DNA from: Chrysochromulina tobinii
Taxonomy: Eukaryota > Haptophyta > Prymnesiales > Chrysochromulinaceae
Assembly: GCA_001275005.1 (NCBI GenBank)
Contig: JWZX01002069.1
Span: 1-28,177 of the forward strand
DNA length: 28,177 nt
Reading direction: 5' to 3'
The notes beneath the pieces were generated by a model. The model ran no database searches. It saw only the letters and a list, made by a program, of their open reading frames with translations, and was not told the DNA's origin. Both the position numbers and the translations under genes were made by a program. Positions 6,775-14,968 of this stretch are shown piece after piece. Each line of letters opens with the position of its first letter. The stretch's first letter is position 1.

Positions 6775-9483
6775 ATATCCATCTTCATCAATTGAGCTGC
6801 TCACTCCTAAGCCCAGCTCCTCGTCAAGAGCCTGCATGTGCTGCGCGTGTGTTCCTATGCACGAGAGTAAAACCGTGCAGGGCGCTCGTGCAATAATGGG
6901 CTTGAGTAAGGTCGACAGCTGCACGAGCGGCGACGACTCGACTAGATCGATCCACACGAGCACTGCGGCGCGCGGGCCAGCGGCCTTAATCCGCCGCATG
7001 CCTTCGTTGAGGCTCTGCTCGTCCGAGATGCGCCAGACCAGCTCAAAGGTGGTCCCGATCAGTAGTGACATAGTTGCCTCGAGAGCGACGGTCCGGCAGC
7101 GATGCGCCAAGCTCTCGTCCGTAGCGGCTCCGCTCCGGCCCCACACAGCGACGCCTCGTTCTCTGCGCATGACGAGCATCTTCCGGAGCTCCTCGACCTT
7201 TGGCACGTCGCACGCGAGCAGCTGCAGCGACGACAGTGATTCGCACAACTCGTGTGTCGATTCGTCGACGAGGTTGGAGGGACGCAACGCCGGCGTCTCA
7301 CTCTGAATCCACGACGATGAAGTGCTCGCTGTACTTTTCGGCCAATCGACGCTGGTCGGCAAGCCAACGCAGCCGCCATCTGTGATGTGGCTCGACAGCT
7401 TCGTACGCGCCTCGCCGAAGCATCTCATGAGCTGCTCGCCAAGAACGCCTTGGCAAACATATTCGAGGATTGGGTCGACGACCATGGACAGTAACTCGTG
7501 CTCCCGAGGTGGTTCACTTGTGGTGCGCACCCAGAAGACACAGCCGATGCCATGGGAACTCAGATGCTTTGCGGCGCGCTCCGCCCCGTGCTGCAAGGCC
7601 ACAAGAGCCACCCGAGGTCGACAGACCTTCGGAAGCTTACTGATCTCCGCAGCCAAGGTCATGATCGTCAGCAAGCCTGAACACGTGGAAGGCACCACTT
7701 CGTAGCCCCGGCCGAGCCATACGAGGCAGTGCGTCTGGCTGCGAACCAGCGAGAGGCGCACGGCGGAAGGATCGGCGTCTCTCAAGCAGATTGGCGCCTT
7801 CCCTTTGGCTGGCCACTGAGCGCAATGGTCGGCAAGGGCGTGCTCCGTACTTGCAAGCTGCTGCAACAAGCTGAGATGGGAACGGAAGTGGCTGAAAAGC
7901 ACAGGCGGCGCCTGAAATACCACGAGCATGTACATTCTCAGCAGCCCACCCTGCAGACCAGGCGTGTGGTGGTGCGTGATCAATGGTGCGATGGCGTCCT
8001 TGACTTGCCTGTCGGGGTTGATCGAGCAGTTGATGCGAAGGAGGCGCTTGGATGCTTGGCCCTCGAGCGGCTCGACCGCCATGCAGGTGAGCATGGTGCC
8101 CGGAGGGAAGACGAGCTCCTCTTCCTTTGGGTACTGCGAAAGGAAGCCGAGCTGCGCTCCGAGATTCGCCGCATCAAACTCGATCTGAAAGAGAGATCCA
8201 ACGTCATCCCCGGCATAGCTCTGCGCCACCTCCTTGGCTTCGGTGGTGCTCATGGGCGCAGGCTCGACGCCGGATCCGAACGCGCCTCTGGGCGGCGCGA
8301 CAAACGACTCTGGCAGACGGATGAACTGCTCCTTGACGCCGCGATAGACTGCCATAGGGGTCGAGGCGAAGCGAAGCTTGAGGATGCCACCCACAAGTAG
8401 CGCTGCACTTGTGGCCCATGAATCGAGCGTCTGGTTGAAGTGCTTGCTCTTGGGCTTGCCGCATGCGTGGCAGACGTCCTCGTGACCGGGCTTAGCGAGG
8501 AAGCAGCGGCGAGGGTCGTAGTGCTCATAGTACGGCGATGCGTCACAGCAGCGTACCTCGGGCAGGTAGCGCAGGTAGAAGTTGATCGCCTGAAACCACG
8601 GGCCCGTGTAGGTGCGTAGTACGGCCGTCTCGGCGAGGGAGAGACGCTCGGGGATCTGGCCGGGGCCGTTACCCTCCGTAGGCTGCGCCTCGTGGAACTT
8701 GGAGAGCGTCCATCCGGTACGGCCGAGGTCGCGTGTGAAGCTTGGCACGAGGGCGTCGCCCGGCGCCACTCCTTTTGTCGATGGGTATGCCTCTCTAGCT
8801 GGCTGCTCTGTCACGTAGCGTAGCTCGGGCAGCCAGATGCCGCGCTCATTCTCCTCAAACTCGTGCTGCACGCTTCGTGACAGATTGCCGACGCGCGCGA
8901 GGATGCCGTCCTCATAGAGAGTGCGATCGCCGAAGACAAACGTAGGCAGGTCGGGCAGGAACTTGTTGGTGATCATTGAGGCTGCTTCCGCGGCTGGCGT
9001 GTTCTCGGCCGCAGACTTGAGTATCGTCGAGTGGTCATCGGCAGATGAGGACTGTTCCCGGAGTCGCTCCGCCAACTGCCGCTCCAGTTGCTCACGCTTG
9101 ACGATGGGAAGGTTGAGAGCCTCTATGAACATCGCACGCGTACATGGCTGACACTGCAGCAACTCGTCTAGAGTCTCAGCGCCGTTTTCTATGCACCAGG
9201 TGGCCGCCCTCACGAGCCAAGCCTCGCACTTTGCCGCCCTCAGAAAATCTTCGAGCCCATCGACGGCCCCCGGCCCACCCTCGATTGCCGGCGCCGGCGG
9301 AGACAGCTCGACTGCGGCGAGAAAAAACGCCGGAGCGACCTCGACAAGCCGCTTGGAAAGCTTTCGCCTGGCATCGGAGAGCGCAATGCGAGTGCGCCGG
9401 CGCTGGCTCGCCACAACTGCTGCGATCGCAGCCATTGCCCCCAACGTAATGAGCCACGAGGTTCTCATCATCAGCCGGGGCAT
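6754..9483 (-). CDS. Membrane-anchored SAM-ART protein with decayed CHAT/STAND-like tail (909 aa)
   Basis: Predicted NAD-dependent arginine-type mono-ADP-ribosyltransferase. Residues 9-26 are a hydrophobic N-terminal anchor followed by QRRRTR, so the bulk probably faces the cytosol. Residues 75-143 resemble a SAM-type helical domain (LEDFL, WCIENGAETLDELL, EALNLP). The ART fold covers about 280-475 with the R-S-E signature in order: VYRGV (Arg381), a Phe-Gly-Ser and Ser-Thr-Thr segment (402-414), and KEEELVFPPGTM with Glu454-x-Glu456. A CHACGKPKSKH element (338-348) could bind metal. Residues 565-680 resemble a CHAT/caspase-like module: LVWLGRGY sits where LHFAGHG is expected and VALVALQHGAE where VLSAC is expected, so both catalytic residues look lost. 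Residues 775-880 resemble a STAND/NB-ARC NTPase with a degenerate P-loop (WGRSGAATDE) and a Walker B-like AVLVWIDLV. The CHAT and STAND assignments are weak. It starts at ATG and shares a roughly 200-bp upstream region with the zinc-finger gene. Confidence 0.82.
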   Translation of the reverse strand: MPRLMMRTSWLITLGAMAAIAAVVASQRRRTRIALSDARRKLSKRLVEVAPAFFLAAVELSPPAPAIEGGPGAVDGLEDFLRAAKCEAWLVRAATWCIENGAETLDELLQCQPCTRAMFIEALNLPIVKREQLERQLAERLREQSSSADDHSTILKSAAENTPAAEAASMITNKFLPDLPTFVFGDRTLYEDGILARVGNLSRSVQHEFEENERGIWLPELRYVTEQPAREAYPSTKGVAPGDALVPSFTRDLGRTGWTLSKFHEAQPTEGNGPGQIPERLSLAETAVLRTYTGPWFQAINFYLRYLPEVRCCDASPYYEHYDPRRCFLAKPGHEDVCHACGKPKSKHFNQTLDSWATSAALLVGGILKLRFASTPMAVYRGVKEQFIRLPESFVAPPRGAFGSGVEPAPMSTTEAKEVAQSYAGDDVGSLFQIEFDAANLGAQLGFLSQYPKEEELVFPPGTMLTCMAVEPLEGQASKRLLRINCSINPDRQVKDAIAPLITHHHTPGLQGGLLRMYMLVVFQAPPVLFSHFRSHLSLLQQLASTEHALADHCAQWPAKGKAPICLRDADPSAVRLSLVRSQTHCLVWLGRGYEVVPSTCSGLLTIMTLAAEISKLPKVCRPRVALVALQHGAERAAKHLSSHGIGCVFWVRTTSEPPREHELLSMVVDPILEYVCQGVLGEQLMRCFGEARTKLSSHITDGGCVGLPTSVDWPKSTASTSSSWIQSETPALRPSNLVDESTHELCESLSSLQLLACDVPKVEELRKMLVMRRERGVAVWGRSGAATDESLAHRCRTVALEATMSLLIGTTFELVWRISDEQSLNEGMRRIKAAGPRAAVLVWIDLVESSPLVQLSTLLKPIIARAPCTVLLSCIGTHAQHMQALDEELGLGVSSSIDEDGYVSEFHH

Positions 9484-9684
9484 TCACTGTTCGAGGTTTG
9501 CTCACGAACACGGGTCCGATGGGTATGAATTCACAACATGTCCGTTCGAAGTCAAGTCAAGTAAAGCCAAGCGCCGCTGGACTCTGACATACACACATTC
9601 ACATTCACACCCCTCTGCGCCACGAAGGGTGCCGTGGCCCCTTCGCCGCTGTGTGACGAAGAAGCCGTGGTGGAAGGACGGCTC
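9484..9684. promoter_or_regulatory. Shared upstream region of the divergent ART and zinc-finger genes
   Basis: About 200 bp separates the ATG of the ART gene (minus) from the chosen ATG of the zinc-finger gene (plus), so both promoters must lie here. It carries GTCAAGTCAAGTAAAGCCAAG (9551-9571, repeated CAAGT) and a CACATTCACATTCACAC patch (9594-9610). No TATA box is evident. Confidence 0.5.
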
Positions 9685-11295
9685 ATGAATATCGACGACG
9701 TGATCGAACTTGCCAACCTGAAGGCGGCCTGGACGTATGAGCTCAATGGCATTCAGGTACGCGTTGAGCAACACGAATTCCTTCGTATGGAGAAAGGCGT
9801 GCAGCTGACCGACTCTGGCAAGGGCTTCACGAGAGAATTTGCGGCCTTGATCTTCTCTGAAGTCGAAGATGTCGAAGCGCGCAAGAGAGAAGCCGCCAAG
9901 TGGCTGCAGTCCATGAACAAGAAGCTCAAGGAACCCAACCCCCCGTCGTACAAGGACGAATGGCAGCTCAGGCTGGAACGATCATCGGTGGGAGTCGTTC
10001 GGGGCGCTGAGCCGTGGCAGAATGAGCATGCCGCTCGGTTCGCGCTTGCATGCGAAGCCGGCGCGGCCCAGCACGCGATGATGGAGGCGGCGGCTCAACC
10101 AAAGCTAGACGGTCCAAAGGACTACATGGACCAATGTAAACCAGGAGGGGATGAGGATGACGAGGTGGAGGAGGTGGACGACGATGGGCCGGAGGTCGAG
10201 GAGCTGGACGACGTGTTGCTGCTGGAAGATGGGGCCCACTACGGCGCCTCGACGGCCGGGCTCGGGCTTCACATCGACGGCATCGAGGACGACGATTACG
10301 GCGTCGGCGGCGGCGGCAGGGGCGCCATCGCGGGCTTTAGTGGCGATGCGGTCGCCGCGGCCGCCGCGGCCGCCGCCGCCGCGCATCCCGACGACGGCGC
10401 GCCACGCGCGCTCAAACGGTGGCTGCTGCCTCCGTCGCTCACGCCCAAGCGAGGCCGGCGCAGCGGCGGGCCGCCCGAGATCGTGCCCGTCGACGCGGAC
10501 GCGCGCCCGTCGGCGGACGGCGCGTGGCGCTGTCGCGTATGCGGTGCGGCGTACGAGGCGCGCATCGGCCTCTTTGCGCACGCTCGCTTCTGCGAGGGTC
10601 GCGCGGTGGCATGGGCGTGCGAGTGGTGTAACTGTTCAGAGGAGGAGACGAATCACAGAGCGACCGGTCCGAATGGGATCAAGACGCTGTGCAGCGCATG
10701 CAACCAGCGATGGCGGCACGGCGCCGACGGCATGCCCGAACAGAACGACAAGGGCGAGTTCCTGTGTGCCACGTGTGGGCGGGGCTTTCCCACAATGAAC
10801 GCCCTCGGACCCCACCGGCGCTTTTGCGACGGCGGGGCGTGGCGCTGTGCGTGGTGCGAGTGCAATGCGGAAGAGACGACGGGTAAGGGCCCGGGTCCCG
10901 ACGGCGGCAAGATGCTGTGCTCGACCTGCTCGGCTCGCTGGCGCTCTGGCCACACGGGCCCGCCCCCGACGGACACCGACGGCCGCTACCCATGCGAGCG
11001 GTGCGAACGTTCTTTCGAAACGTTCCGCGCGCTCGGCGTGCACTCGCGCGACTGCGATGGCGGCGCGTGGCGTTGCAATTGGTGCGAGTGCCAGGCCCAT
11101 GAGACCAGTGGCAAGGGACCCGGGCCAGCCGGTGCGCGCACGCTCTGCGCCGCTTGTGCCTCGCGTTTTCGTGCGGGCGCGACCGGACCCGTTCGGCTGG
11201 ACGCTTTTGGACAGTTCCCTTGCGATGCATGCGGTCGCTCCTTTGAGACTGCCTCGGGCTTGGGAGTGCACCGCCGGCACTGCTCGGGCAGGTAA
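9685..11295 (+). CDS. Alternating GATA-type/C2HC zinc-finger protein (536 aa)
   Basis: Likely a nuclear DNA-binding protein. The open frame extends up to a GTG at 9634, but the first ATG is at 9685 (MNIDDVIELA). Residues 1-145 are an unrecognised helical region, 150-205 are strongly acidic (DEDDEVEEVDDDG), 223-233 are poly-Ala, and KRWLLPPSLTPKRGRR (244-259) could be a nuclear localisation signal. The C-terminal half alternates two finger types. Four C2HC fingers of form CX2CX12HX3C lie at 283-303, 361-381, 437-457 and 513-533. Three GATA-type fingers of form CX2CX20CX2C lie at 312-339, 388-415 and 464-491. The repeating unit is about 76 residues, with linkers such as GPGPDG before the second Cys pair and FETxxxLGVH in the C2HC fingers. 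GATA fingers usually bind WGATAR sites; the role of the C2HC fingers is unknown. Uniform spacing suggests tandem duplication of a GATA-C2HC pair. Confidence 0.85.
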   Translation: MNIDDVIELANLKAAWTYELNGIQVRVEQHEFLRMEKGVQLTDSGKGFTREFAALIFSEVEDVEARKREAAKWLQSMNKKLKEPNPPSYKDEWQLRLERSSVGVVRGAEPWQNEHAARFALACEAGAAQHAMMEAAAQPKLDGPKDYMDQCKPGGDEDDEVEEVDDDGPEVEELDDVLLLEDGAHYGASTAGLGLHIDGIEDDDYGVGGGGRGAIAGFSGDAVAAAAAAAAAAHPDDGAPRALKRWLLPPSLTPKRGRRSGGPPEIVPVDADARPSADGAWRCRVCGAAYEARIGLFAHARFCEGRAVAWACEWCNCSEEETNHRATGPNGIKTLCSACNQRWRHGADGMPEQNDKGEFLCATCGRGFPTMNALGPHRRFCDGGAWRCAWCECNAEETTGKGPGPDGGKMLCSTCSARWRSGHTGPPPTDTDGRYPCERCERSFETFRALGVHSRDCDGGAWRCNWCECQAHETSGKGPGPAGARTLCAACASRFRAGATGPVRLDAFGQFPCDACGRSFETASGLGVHRRHCSGR

Positions 11296-12183
11296 GGGTA
11301 GTGCAGGTAAGAGACTGTCTCGGGGCAGAGCGTCATCCGCCGACACTGCACGGGCGCCGGCCGCGCGCGTCGCCTGGTAAGGCAGGGAGGAGGGGGGGCT
11401 GTGTTTTACGTAGTGCGCCTTGTGGTTGTGACGGGTGCGCAGGCGTCTGTGTAAAGGGTTTTCTCGTTACGGAGAGCGCGCTGGAGTGAGGGATGCAACA
11501 TGCAAGGGACCTTTCAGTACACGGTAGGAGTGAGGTGGGAATGATGGGCGGAGCGCTCAGCTCGGGCTCGAGGATGTGCGTTGGATCATGGGGGTTGGAG
11601 AGCGTGATGGGTCACACAAAATCCTGAAATCTCCGCAGACCCAGTGCGCCATAACGTAAAGTGCGCCAACTCGCTGTCGCAACTGCGCCCACAGACGCTC
11701 GCTCGGCCACGGGTTCGGGCTCGCCACTTGCCAATGCCCATGGCCGGTGAGCGCTGACGCCAAGCCCAAGGCTTGGGCTAGGAGGTCGAGCGTCGACCTC
11801 AGAAGTTCCTCGAGGTCGAGCGTTGACTGATGTCAGATGTAAGAAGCCCCCCGGCCCGGCCCCTCGGATGGCTTTCCGTCAGTGTTATTAGATATTACAG
11901 CCGTCCTTCGGCACTTGGCTGTTGACCAATACCACTGTACACCCTTTGTAATAGCCTGGGGATATCCCTCTCGCCACGTGTACGCTGCCGATAGGCGTGT
12001 TTTTCTTACTTACTTACTACTTACTGCTTGGGCTCTGAGGTCCCCGTATGTGTGCGCTGTGAAGGCACGAGCATCCAGCATCTGAGGTCCTAAGAGGTCC
12101 CCCCATGGGTCCCCCATCGCAGACACACATACAGAACAGTACTACGGTGTGGAGAGAAGGGGATGGCGGTGGGTACGCAAAGT
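11296..12183. other. Intergenic stretch between convergent genes
   Basis: About 890 nt lies between the stops of the zinc-finger gene (plus) and the transporter gene (minus), so it should hold both 3' untranslated regions. No ORF with protein character was found. It contains the palindrome and direct repeats at 11763-11827, a TTAC-type simple repeat near 12007-12022, and GAGGTCC words recurring near 12037-12100. No canonical AATAAA signal was noticed. Confidence 0.6.
11763..11827. repeat. Perfect palindrome followed by hairpin-forming direct repeats
   Basis: AGCCCAAGGCTTGGGCT (11763-11779) has perfect 8-bp arms around one base. GAGGTCGAGCGTCGAC (11782-11797) recurs with one mismatch at 11812-11827, a 30-nt period, and the first copy continues into a hairpin (GAGGTCGA, 3-nt loop, TCGACCTC, 11782-11800). 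The position between two convergent stops suits transcript 3'-end structure. Confidence 0.6.
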
Positions 12184-14127
12184 TCAACTCGCCAGATCGC
12201 CCCAAGATCGCCCTGGCTTCGTGGTGCCGAGCTCAACCTCGCCAGCGACCCCATCGTACGCGTCGGTGTCGTTCACCGAGGCGATCTCAGCAGGCATCGA
12301 GCTGTCGCTGCGCACCTCGGCGCCGCGCAGCAAGCCAGCGTCCTGTTTGGCGCCCGGGCCGCCGACGACGACGGCGACGATGTTGACGGCGCCCATGGCG
12401 GCGGCCGAGTCGGCGGGTGTGCCACGGGGCACAAGGAAGGGGATCAAGAGGATGGGCAGCGCGCGCATGAGCGACTTGCACATCAGATACGGCACCATGC
12501 CCTCAAATTCGGGCTCGACCGGGTTGCCGAAGGACTTGAGAAGGCTCGCGCCGAGGTACTGGCCCGCATCCGATCCGAAGTTGGAAAGGCCCATGAAGAG
12601 GGCGAACATGCTGGCCTCAACGCCGTTAGGGCACAGCTTGGCGGCAAAGATGAAAAAGGGCTGGTTGCTGAGAGCGTCGACCGCGTCGATGAAGACCTCC
12701 TCGCCGAAGGCGAACATGACGTCGGGCAGACCGAGCCGCAGATTGATGCGCAAGGCCCACACCCAGTCGGTCAAGCTGGCGAAGACCGCTAGCAGCTGCG
12801 TGAGAGCGATGATCGATCGGAAGCGCCATGTCTGGAAGCACGACGTGTACGCCGCCGTACCGAGCACAAGCGCCACGTTCCCCGCCACGCCAATGTACGC
12901 CATCACCACCGGCGAGAGGCACGGGTTGCCGCGCAAACGCGCCCAACCGCACGGCAGCTCGCTCCCATCGTCCATCATCGTCGACGCGTTCGAGAAGGTA
13001 GCGTTCGCGGCAGCGGCCACGTTCGCCGCACACTGAGCCGCCGACCAACAGCGCTGGTCGGATGAGGTGCGCGAGGGCGAATGACTCCAATCAAAGATGA
13101 TGTCGCTGCGCGGCGTGAGAGCGCCTTGCAAGAAGGGGAAGATGACTGCGCGCGCGAGCACGACATCCACGCGGCGCATGATGAGATACAGAGCCACACA
13201 CAGCACGAAATTGCCCATCATCGTGGCGAAAGCCACCTCGTCGGGGTACGTGTCCGCGACAAAAAGCTGAAGGAGCCCGAGGCTCAAAGAGTAACAGCCG
13301 ACGAGGGTGGCCGCCATGAGCACGCTCCGCTTGGGCAGCGTGCTCGCGAGGTCGCGGCACAGCTGGCGCGACGCGGCACAGCCACTCGGCTTCGGTTTCT
13401 CGCCCAGCCATCCGAGGAGCGGTGGCAGCGCAGTAGCAGACGACGTGAAGATCGCGAGGGCGAAGAGGAGGCGCGCGCCCCCCGATTCGAGCAGGTTGCC
13501 CGAGACGAGTGCGATCGGGATGCCGAAGGCACCGAGTGAGCCCCAGCAAAGCGCCTGCAAGTCGGCCGCGCGCTCCGGCGCCACCTTTGCGCGCTCGGCC
13601 ACGGTCGCGTCGATCATGACGTCGGGCATGGCGAAGTTGACATTGCAAAACAAGAGCATCAGACCCGCGGTGAAGAGGCTGAACTTGGACTCCGGCGTGG
13701 CCGCCAGCGATAACGATCCGACGATGCCGAGGAAGCCGGCGAGGAGCATGTACGGCCCTCGGTGCTTGCCGCCGATCGGCAGCGCATCGCTCAGCACGCC
13801 AAACAGGCTCTTCAGCTGCCATGGGATGCGTGAGAACCCGACGAGCCGGGCGGCCGTCGACGCATCGAGCTGCATGCCGTCGAAGATGAAGTACTTGCGC
13901 GCGGTAAAGACGAGCGCCTCGCCCATGCCTTGATTGACACCGTAGGTGAGCACGACGGCACAGATGTACCGCCAGCCGAAGACAACGTTCAACCGCAAGA
14001 AATATGCACTGAGGCCACATGTGGGGTCGAACGCGGCCTTGCACCGCAAGCGCCGATCCGTTGGGGCCGATTGCTGCGCTTGTCTCGCCATGAATTGGGG
14101 GGTACAGACGAGTCCGAAAGTTCGCAT
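12184..14127 (-). CDS. BT1/folate-biopterin transporter family protein (647 aa)
   Basis: Polytopic carrier of the major facilitator superfamily, BT1 branch, whose members move folates and pterins (and other solutes in some algae and plants) across plasma, plastid or other membranes. Family signatures: YGVNQGMGEALVFTARKYF (62-80), SRIPWQLKSLFGVLSDALPI (99-118) followed by HRGPYMLLAG, the VMIDATVAERA element (170-180), and CPNGVEASMFALFMGLSN (499-516) leading into a YLGASL helix. About 12 hydrophobic segments are visible, including 50-72, 125-143, 150-168, 195-212, 218-241, 268-291, 301-317, 405-430, 436-455 and 553-567. A Cys/Asn-rich loop (350-400) has NAT and NAS glycosylation sequons. The start could be M1 or M13 (14091). 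The C-terminal 70 residues are hydrophilic. The substrate cannot be told from sequence. Confidence 0.88.
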   Translation of the reverse strand: MRTFGLVCTPQFMARQAQQSAPTDRRLRCKAAFDPTCGLSAYFLRLNVVFGWRYICAVVLTYGVNQGMGEALVFTARKYFIFDGMQLDASTAARLVGFSRIPWQLKSLFGVLSDALPIGGKHRGPYMLLAGFLGIVGSLSLAATPESKFSLFTAGLMLLFCNVNFAMPDVMIDATVAERAKVAPERAADLQALCWGSLGAFGIPIALVSGNLLESGGARLLFALAIFTSSATALPPLLGWLGEKPKPSGCAASRQLCRDLASTLPKRSVLMAATLVGCYSLSLGLLQLFVADTYPDEVAFATMMGNFVLCVALYLIMRRVDVVLARAVIFPFLQGALTPRSDIIFDWSHSPSRTSSDQRCWSAAQCAANVAAAANATFSNASTMMDDGSELPCGWARLRGNPCLSPVVMAYIGVAGNVALVLGTAAYTSCFQTWRFRSIIALTQLLAVFASLTDWVWALRINLRLGLPDVMFAFGEEVFIDAVDALSNQPFFIFAAKLCPNGVEASMFALFMGLSNFGSDAGQYLGASLLKSFGNPVEPEFEGMVPYLMCKSLMRALPILLIPFLVPRGTPADSAAAMGAVNIVAVVVGGPGAKQDAGLLRGAEVRSDSSMPAEIASVNDTDAYDGVAGEVELGTTKPGRSWGDLAS

Positions 14128-14968
14128 GAAAGGGAAAGTACAGAACTGTACTGTACTGTTCTGGTTCAGTTCAGTTCAGTTTCTTCGCGGTCCCCCCACG
14201 CTCACTCCACTACCGTCTCAAAGGACGGCTCCTGTTCTGGTTCAAAAACACCGGGGATACGGTGGGGTAGGTCCACGAGGTACTGTCCACCGAGTTACTG
14301 TGCTGCTGCTGCTGTGAAACACACAACGCACACGACCTCCCCCAAGCAAGGTGCTACTTGTACCGGTCCATGTACCGGTACCGGTACAGTGCGTGCTGTT
14401 CAACACAACGCGCAAACTCCGGACCCCCAACGCCCCAAGCTGGAAGCTGCAAGGAGCAAGCACAGGAGCCGCTATCGCATCTCGTGGACGGAGGCGTGGC
14501 CGACACTCAGCCTGGAGCCTGCTTCTTACCTTGCTTCTTACACAGCAGGCCGCCTTGACAGGCCGTTGTGCTTGCCGTTGTGACCGTGCTCCGGTACCCG
14601 TGCTCCTGCTGTTCAACACAACACCCCAAAGCACGGGAGCCGCTACCGGTAAAAATACACCGGGGGTCGAGCCGGACACACGAGACAGACACACGAACCT
14701 CACGAACCACCTCAAAACACCGACTCAAACGCGCCAGTGACCACACCCGAACCCCGGGACGCACGCGTCCACAAACCAGCGCTCCACACCACACACCCGC
14801 AAGCGCGGTGGTGGTGACGTGTCTTTTTTGTGCAAAAACGGATCTCAAGGACGGAGGTGTCTTGCGGCTGGGCCGTTTTAATTATAATTCATATAGAGAA
14901 TTAGAGGGAGGGGCGCGGCGCAATTCCTTCGGAGGTCCCCGTTGTCTCGAGGCTCTGGGCTTCCGCCC
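14128..14968. other. Divergent intergenic region upstream of the transporter and apyrase genes
   Basis: The 840 nt separate two divergent start codons, and no protein-like ORF is present. Near the transporter start is a GTACTGTACTGTTCTGGTTC tract with an inverted CAGAAC/GTTCTG pair (14143-14165) and a CAGTT triplet run. Further on, TGTACCGGTACCGGTAC (14371-14387) is a palindromic cluster, and GCTGTTCAACACAAC occurs twice (near 14396 and 14608). An A/T-rich core lies at 14876-14899. Confidence 0.6.
14876..14899 (+). promoter_or_regulatory. A/T-rich TATA-like core upstream of the apyrase gene
   Basis: TTTTAATTATAATTCATATA is a sharp A/T-only island in otherwise GC-rich sequence, ending about 70 bp before the ATG at 14969. 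Its position and TATAAT-like content fit a core promoter. There is no experimental support. Confidence 0.45.

Noticed and set aside
13091-14044. 317-aa minus-strand frame overlapping the BT1 transporter
   Set aside because: Arg/His/Ala-rich alternative frame; the overlapping frame has clear BT1 signatures and membrane segments.
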